This document shows, piece after piece, positions 57,964 to 64,000 of a stretch of 64,000 nucleotides of DNA. Position numbers and translations under genes: made by a program. The DNA is from Marvania coccoides (Eukaryota; Chlorophyta; Trebouxiophyceae; Chlorellales; Chlorellaceae): contig OY978097.1 in the NCBI GenBank assembly GCA_963854735.1, forward strand, positions 1 to 64,000. Reading direction: 5' to 3'. Under the pieces are notes generated by a model. The model was not told the origin of the DNA. It saw only the letters and a program-made list of their open reading frames with translations, and did no database searches. Within the stretch, counting starts at the first letter, position 1. Each line of letters starts with the position of its first letter.

Positions 57964-58510
57964 GGGTGTGACGAAGGTCGTGAACGGGTATTAGGAGCAG
58001 AAAGGTGGGGAAGGCGTTATCGGATGAAAGCCAAAAGGCCTTAATGTGCGGTGCCGCGCCGGCAAAAATGACGGCGGAACAGTATAGCAAGCTTAATTTT
58101 CAGGTATGTCCACCAGAGCAATCGCCACAACGCACTTTGAATTCTCCGGAAAATAGAGCTGCTTCCTACGGCCAATGGTGGAGTCCCCAGAGGGCGGAGG
58201 CTGGTCCGCATCCATTATAATAAAAAAAATCGGCGATCAATGATAATCGGAGTGGGTTAATTTCCGATTATTTTCTTGGCAATAATTTTTCAAAAGACAC
58301 CGCACGCCCCGTTTTTTTCAACAGGATGCCAGTAAGAATTGCTTATTTGGTACGTTGAGTTTAGATTACATTTCTCGACAGGCGCTGCAATTTTTTCTTC
58401 CTTTTTTCCTCACGCCTCAAAAAAAAATCGCAGTTAAGAGGAACCGAAAACCAGAAAGCAGGCCTCTTAATTCATCTTTTGTTTGCCTCATACCAGCCCA
58501 CTCTGCAATC
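57964..58510. other. Divergent region, membrane protein / cyclophilin
   Basis: May include missing 5' coding sequence of the minus-strand gene (see 57229-57963). The AT-rich right half is probably the cyclophilin promoter. Confidence 0.4.
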
Positions 58511-59798
58511 ATGTCCAACCCCGGTACGTTTGCTTGCAACCGCCGCGGTCTCATCTCATCAGCGCCCCCCCCGTCTGACACGGCCCCCTAAACTAACATT
58601 GATCCTCTCTCGCATGCAGTTGTGTTCTTCGACATCACCGCCGGTGGCGCCCCGGTTGGCCGCATCGAGATGACCGTGAGTTCTAGACGATCAATCGAGA
58701 GATTTTTCATGATCTCTGCACGTGTGCATGTTCTGACGGCTGATCTCCTCGCATTTAACCCATACCTGCGTGTTTTTCACGATCCAGCGCTGGAACCCCG
58801 CGGATCTTTCGGTTTCCGTTCATTCTCAAAGACGGCAGTGCACTGTCCACCAGTTTCATCACTCCATTACTATGTATTTGTTCTTGCAGCTGCGTGCCGA
58901 TGTCGCTCCCAAGACTGCCGAGAACTTCCGTGCCCTGTGCACCGGCGAGAAGGGCACCGGCCGCTCAGGCAAGCCCCTGCACTTCAAGGGCTCCCCCTTC
59001 CACCGCGTCATCCCCCAGTTCATGTGCCAGGGCGGCGACTTCACCCGCGGCAACGGAACCGGCGGCGAGTCCATCTACGGCGAGAAGGTGCGCTTTATTT
59101 GTTGCCTTGTTTTATTTGTGTTGAACAGGCCCTTCTCGCCGTTCAAACCCCCATTACACTTGAAACTCAGACAGAAAATTAAAAAAATCCAAAAAGCGTC
59201 GATCGGGACCCTTTCACCAAAAACGCGAAGCAAAAAAGGAAACAATCCTGCACATGCATCAGCAGCAATTCGTCCCCTCCATGCAAACCCCTAACCTCTT
59301 TTTTCCCACGCTCTCCCCATTTTTTTTTGGCAGTTCCCTGACGAGAACTTCATCCTCAAGCACACTGGCCCCGGCATCCTCTCCATGGCCAACGCCGGAC
59401 CCAACACCAACGGATCGCAGTTCTTCCTCTGCACCGTCGCAACCCCCTGGCTGGACGGTACGTGGATACCAGTTTAATGTAATTTTTTGTTGACGATTTC
59501 AATCCACATCTCCTCACTACCATCGTTCGATTTTTTCAGGCAAGCACGTCGTCTTCGGCGAGGTCACCAAGGGCATGGACGTGAGTATTGTTTTTTCATC
59601 CAAGTAGCGTGTATCAGTCTTTCGTCTTCAATTGTTTTGCCCCACCCCTGCACCCCCCTTATTAAACAGTTGTTAACGGCCTCTCCCCACGCTATCATTT
59701 CCCGCGTGCAGATTGTCCGCAAGGTTGAGAGCTACGGCAGCCAGACCGGCCGCACCAGCGCCGCCATCACCGTTGCTGACTGCGGCCAGCTGGCTTGA
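58511..59798 (+). CDS. Cyclophilin A-type peptidyl-prolyl isomerase
   Basis: Six exons: 58511-58523, 58620-58675, 58890-59087, 59334-59457, 59540-59580, 59712-59798 (172 aa). A 13-nt first coding exon (MSNP) and joins that rebuild a canonical cyclophilin: [70 protein letters not shown]. Active-site Arg and Phe (FHRVIPQF), Gln and Trp/His equivalents are present. The length and the GTGRSGKPL loop fit plant cytosolic CYPs. It has the most introns per coding length in the window. Confidence 0.96.
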
Positions 59799-59799
59799 T

Positions 59800-59822
59800 C
59801 CCCCCCCCCCCCCCCCCCCCCC
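59800..59822 (+). repeat. Poly-C run after cyclophilin stop
   Basis: Twenty-three Cs begin two bases after the TGA of the cyclophilin gene, so they lie in the 3' UTR. This is a rare position for such a run and could bind poly(C) proteins or be unstable. Confidence 0.97.
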
Positions 59823-60277
59823 TCTCCCTCCCTTGAATGAACTGACGGCCATTATCTCTATGGAGCTGATTCTTCTTCTCTGAACCTTCTTGAGAAACAG
59901 GCCGGCTCAGCAGTGCGCTTTTCGGCCAGCCTGTTTCTTTTTGACATTGAAAATGCATGTGTAATCACTTGAGCGTGCATCTGATTCAGCAAAAGTGTAC
60001 TAAATTATAACCGCCGTGAGTTTTTTGCCGCCCCTTGTGCGGCAGCTTCCAGGAGGTCACTGACCGCCCTCGTAGCGAGCTCAATTATCGTCGGGTGGAT
60101 ACTCGGCGGTATGTGGAAACAGGGCCACCGTGAGAAAAAGGGGGGAGGAGAGAAGCCTGGGGGGAAAATGGCTGCAGCTATACATATTTTTTGGAAATGA
60201 CGGGAAGCAAAATGCGTATTTCGGCATCGCGACGCGTTTATGCTTAACAAAATTGGCGGTCCAAGTGCCCAGAGCCG
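59823..60277. other. Intergenic, no gene seen
   Basis: Rest of the cyclophilin 3' UTR (with a possible hairpin: AACAGGCCGGCTC ... CCAGCCTGTTTC at about 59896-59938) and the PPR promoter. Confidence 0.45.
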
Positions 60278-62480
60278 ATGCTGCGGCTACTCACGCGACG
60301 GGTCCTCCAATCCAGAGGCATCCAGCCCTTTATATCGGCAGCCAGCGAAGCTATTTCGGCAAACCTGAGCACCTCGTACAGAGATTACACGGCGGGTCCG
60401 CTTGGTGCTGACGATGAAGCGTTGAAGTCTCGAACAAGTGCGCAATTTTGTGATTTACAAATTCATGATCGACTTTTCCCTCTAAAACTCCATTGTTTCT
60501 TTTACCGCACCAGAGCGCGACAATCGCATCCGATACTACGTGATCAGCAACCGCCCCACCGACGCCCTGGACCTCCTGGAGCGCTCTCTGCTGCGCACGC
60601 CCATTGTCGACAAGACCTCTGGCAAAGTCAGATACCTCAAGCTCCCTCCCCCGCAGGTCTGCAACAAGGTGCTGGACTCTGTGGCGCATGTGCATGACAT
60701 TAACGCCATTTCCCGTGCAGCAGAGATTGCACAGACGCTCCAGGCGCAGGGCGTCGCTGTGGAGGCGCGCACAGCCCAGGCACTGCTCCTAGCCCTCACC
60801 CACGCGGGACTCGCCGACCAGGGCCTCCCGCTGCTGGATGGGTGGCTGGTCGCCAACAAAGCGGTGCTGGAGGACGACGACACTGCCGTCGAAGGCCCTC
60901 AGCACTTGATGTCGTCGCTGCTGGAGGCAGCTGCGCGCGCCGACGACGCCGACGCCATCACGCAGATATTGATCCGCATGGCGCGGGTGGGGCTGAGCCC
61001 AGACCCCCACGCGCTGCCCTCACTGATTCATTGCTTCATGCGGCTGGGCCACGTGGAGACAGCCCACGGCATGCTGCACTGGATGCGACGCAGCGAGCTG
61101 GAGGTCACCGCGCGGGTGTACACCGCCCTGATGACGCTGCCCACCCGGCTGAACCACTCCACCGCGGCCGCTTTCAACAAGAAAGTCAGGGAGGCGTACC
61201 AGGACATGAAGGAGCAGGGGGTGGCGCCCACTGTGCAGCTGTACGCGGCCTACATCAGCGCGTGCGGCAGGACAAAGGACCTGGAGGCGGCGCAGGACGC
61301 GTGGATGGACATGGAGGGGGGCGGGGTGGCGCCAGACTTGGTGGCCTACACCACAATGATAGACGCCTGTGCAAGGGTGAGAAGCACTGCAAAAATTGCG
61401 TCTTAAACTTGAAAGAAAAAACAACGTTTCATAATTATTGCGCAGGGCGGTGACTCGGCAGGAGCAGCTCACCTTACCGAGGAGATGAAGCAGCGCGGAA
61501 TTAAACCCGACGCAGCCTTCTTCTCTACCGTTCTCCATGCGGTGCGTGGGTCGCCTTCCCAATGTCGGCAGTTGTGGAACGACATGGTGGTGGGCCAGGG
61601 GGTGCAGCCAGATGCCAAGGCCACGGCGACATACCTGCATGTGCTGCTCAAGGCGGAAGACTCCGAAGGCATGCTGGCACTCCTGCGCAGCTTGTCGCAC
61701 CCCAGTCACAGCAAATCAAGCAAGGTGGCCGAGCTGTACGAGCGCGCTGTCGAGTCTGCATCATACCGGCTCGACCTGGCGCTGCTGCGGCAGCTGGCGG
61801 CGCAAATGGCGGAGCTGGGCGTGCCGCACTCCGTCTACACCGTTTCATGCATGTTGATGGCCAGGGCGAGAGCCCAGCGTGGCGGCAAGCCGCGCAGCAC
61901 GCGATGGCGACTGCACTTGCGGCAGGATGACTCAAAGGTGCGGGAGCTGGCGCTGGGCGGCAATGACGTCATCAAGGCGCTGGTGGAGAGCCTGGACGCA
62001 CCTTCGCACCGCGTGCATGAGCTGCTGGCCGCTGCAAAGAGCGGCCCCAACCACACAGCGCCGGCGTTGACCAGCGATGCTGCTGCCGTGCTGGTGGGGT
62101 GGCTGTCTGAGGAGGGCGCGGTGGAGGAAGCTCTGGATCTGTACGCGCTGTACGCTGAGGGATTCGATCGGGAGGTGAGGGCATGGTCGCTGCTGACGCT
62201 GCTGGCTGGCGCTCTGGCGGTGTCTTCTGGTCAGGTGCAGGCCAGCCAGGTGCTGAGGCTGATGGCCGAGGCCAGAGCGTGGTCAAAGGCAGGCGGCGGG
62301 TGGTGGTGGGATCCCCGTTCGCAGAGGGCAATAGCGCGCGTGCTGCGGAGCCACCCCGAGGTGGCGGGCTTGATGGGCAGCGGCGAGGAAGAAGACGGGC
62401 CCCAAGAGGACATGGAGGCAAAGGTGCAGCGCTTCATACGGAGGCGCCCTCCCCCCCATGATCGAAATGAATCGAATTGA
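60278..62480 (+). CDS. PPR protein, probably organellar
   Basis: Three exons: 60278-60437, 60514-61376, 61446-62480 (685 aa). An Arg-rich N terminus (MLRLLTRRVLQSRGIQ) suits a mitochondrial or plastid presequence. PPR-like 35-residue helical repeats include VYTALMTLPTRL...YQDMKEQGVAPTV, QLYAAYISACGRTKDLEAAQ, VAYTTMIDACAR|GGDSAGAAHL and EEMKQRGIKPDAAFFSTVLH. The intron 2 join lies inside one repeat and keeps it. PPR proteins bind organellar RNA; the target cannot be read from here with confidence. The C-terminal 250 residues are helical but not typical PPR, and there is no DYW or E domain. Confidence 0.88.
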
Positions 62481-62779
62481 TGATGGCTGTATATATAACA
62501 ATGACACTGTTGGTAACGCCCGCCCGCTGAGCGGGTTTGAAATGAGTACAAGGGCTAGTCGCATGTGGTTGCGGGTACCTGAGACCGGCCCTCAAATGTC
62601 TCACGTTGCTCCCCTTGGTGACAGTAGACTGTGGCGAGGGCATGGCGAGTGGGCGAGCTGGACATGAATGAAGAAGAAAAGGAGACTCTCCTTTGTCCTC
62701 TGAGAGGACAGAGGAAAAAAGTAAAGTAATACCGCAACGCACGCTGCTCCAAATTAAACAAATAAATACAGTTTGCATC

Positions 62780-63671
62780 ATGAAGGGCAAGGCTTTGGCC
62801 CTACTTCTCCTGTTGGGGCTCGCCGCACTGGCAGCGCCAGTTGCGAGGTATGGTTGTGTTGATGATCAGCAATCTAAAAAAATACTGGCAAGCCTGGTAC
62901 CATTTCAGGGATGGGCGCTAACACCGATGATGCCGTTTGGGTGCAGGGCGGATGCTACAGAGACCGTGGAAGATGAGGACGACGACCCCTATGCCGATGT
63001 CGACGAGTCGAGTGCGTTCCTCCTCGTGCGGCGCAAGCTCAGTGATGATAGGCTGCAGGTTGGGAAGATGGTAAACGTGCTGGTTGAGATCCACAACGCG
63101 GGATCAGCGTGAGTGCAGTTTTTTTTTCAAAAACCGATTGATGGTTCAGTCAGATCAGCGACTTTTGAACACAGCCACGCCCTTTCTCCATCGCAGGGAC
63201 GCCAAGAAGGTTTCCATCAAGGACCAGGCTTGGCCTGCCGAGGTGTTCCACACTGAGGGCCAGCTCGAAGCAGAGTACGACTCGATCCCTGCCGGCACCA
63301 CCCAGTCGTTCACCTACTCCATCTCCCCCAAGGCCCCCCAGCGCGTGCAGATCCACCCCATTCAGGTGTCTTACGTGCCTGCCGAGGACTCCAAGCCCGT
63401 CGAGGCCACCACCGGCATCGTTGTGCTGCAGGTCTACTCCGCCACCCAGGTGCTGGTGGGCAAGGCCCTCGAAGTCGGTTCCACCGTCACCATGGGCCTG
63501 CTCACCACCGAGAAGGACTGGATTCGATCGGGGGTCATCCTGGCTGGCGTGGCCGTGGCCTACGTGCTGATGGGGCTGTACCAGAAGGTGGCAAAGGTGC
63601 GGGCGCAGAGCAGGAGCAGGAAGGCGCTCAAGGCGCTGGGGCTGACGGAGGAGGACATGAAGACAAAGTAG
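62780..63671 (+). CDS. SSR2: Translocon-associated protein subunit beta (TRAP-beta)
   Basis: Three exons: 62780-62847, 62947-63108, 63197-63671 (234 aa; TAG stop). Signal peptide (MKGKALALLLLLGLAALAAP), an acidic stretch, a beta-sandwich lumenal domain (VGKMVNVLVEIHNAGSA|DAKKVSI, VFHTEGQLEAEYDSIPAGTT, TYSISPKAP), one membrane span (WIRSGVILAGVAVAYVLMGL) and a basic cytosolic tail. This is the TRAP-beta/SSR2 layout; TRAP assists the ER Sec61 channel. The algal protein is somewhat longer than animal forms because of the acidic insert. Confidence 0.92.
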
Positions 63672-63880
63672 TAGACGGTTTAAAAATAAATAGAAAAAAA
63701 TGGAGAGGAGACGTGAATGCGGCAGCCTGAAGTGTGTTGATTTTTCTTTACTTTTATATATTTTTTAACTGAGAATTTATCGGTTGTAGGCATACTTCCT
63801 CCTTCCACACATATCTTGGCAAAGAAATTTCAAAAAAGAGGGGGTGGGTGGGGAACAGGTTTTCCCAATATTTTTGTCTT

Positions 63881-64000
63881 TCAAGCTGATTCCTCGATGG
63901 TCTCTTGGCTCTTGAGTTGCGACGACACATCGTCAATGGCCGCGTTCAGCTGCGCAATCTTCTCCGCCAGGTTCTGCTTGGTCACCTCCGGGTCAAGGTT
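63881..64000 (-). CDS. C-terminal part of an unidentified gene (runs off the window)
   Basis: Minus-strand open frame of 39 codons plus TGA (63881-63883) reaching the right edge: LDPEVTKQNLAEKIAQLNAA then IDDVSSQLKSQETIEESA. It has a helical, heptad-like pattern and GC-rich codon use. Too little is visible to name the protein. It converges with SSR2, 209 bp between stops. Confidence 0.65.
   Translation of the reverse strand, partial: NLDPEVTKQNLAEKIAQLNAAIDDVSSQLKSQETIEESA

Noticed and set aside
59896..59938. Hairpin in cyclophilin 3' region as a terminator
   Set aside because: An imperfect inverted repeat exists, but rho-independent termination does not apply to nuclear genes; left as a minor note.
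1..64000. CRISPR arrays, bacterial operons, viral or listed-agent genes
   Set aside because: None seen; the direct repeats present are telomeric, subtelomeric, microsatellite or coding repeats, and the genes are eukaryotic with introns.

Overview
This window is the left end of a nuclear chromosome from a photosynthetic eukaryote, most likely a green alga. It opens with about 365 bp of plant-type telomere repeat (CCCTAAA strand). Almost all genes are split by short AT-rich spliceosomal introns (about 50-250 nt) between GC-rich exons. Many products carry plant-like transit peptides, and several resemble land-plant orthologues most (PFK5-like phosphofructokinase, plant-type mL43, NUP205, thylakoid-lumen and rhodanese proteins). 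I cannot place the species. All gene models are my own splice-site reasoning: I rebuilt 65 coding introns, 6 of them apparently GC-AG.

Region 1 (1-10.2 kb) is subtelomere. It holds the telomere, two families of directly repeated subtelomeric sequence, a 599-bp element with 42-bp terminal inverted repeats, and a secreted cysteine-rich/RCC1-repeat protein gene. It also holds a P-loop NTPase gene, a 5'-truncated relic of the same NTPase family, and a degenerate internal telomere-like tract.

Region 2 (10.2-30 kb) is gene-dense, with alternating strands. In order: GT90 glycosyltransferase (-), HAD phosphatase (+), universal stress protein (-), plastid rhodanese (+), mitochondrial ribosomal protein mL43 (+), plastid coiled-coil protein (-), B12D/NDUFA4-like protein (+), methionine-gamma-lyase-family PLP enzyme (-), DHX35 spliceosomal helicase (+), secreted Trp-repeat protein (-), plastid LEA protein with an in-frame TAG (+), PGAP3/PER1 (-) and RMI2 (-).

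Region 3 (30-47 kb): a Kazal-GH9 cellulase with a GPI-like tail (+), a small organellar coiled-coil protein (+), a probable thylakoid-lumen protein (-), NUP205 (+), a cupin (-), a second plastid LEA paralogue (-) and a sulfotransferase (+).

Region 4 (47-64 kb): the ribosome-quality-control E3 ligase listerin/LTN1 (-), phosphofructokinase (+), a polytopic membrane protein (-), cyclophilin (+), a PPR protein (+), TRAP-beta (+) and the 3' end of an unidentified gene (-).

The genes are mostly unrelated housekeeping genes and do not form a pathway cluster. The most unusual points are the subtelomeric element and its apparent empty site, the paired plastid LEA genes (ATG-only first exon, two possible acceptors 8 nt apart, a nonsense codon in one copy), the high share of GC-AG introns, the Kazal-GH9 fusion with an altered catalytic motif, and the secreted Trp-repeat protein. 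I found no convincing tRNA, rRNA, CRISPR array or viral gene.
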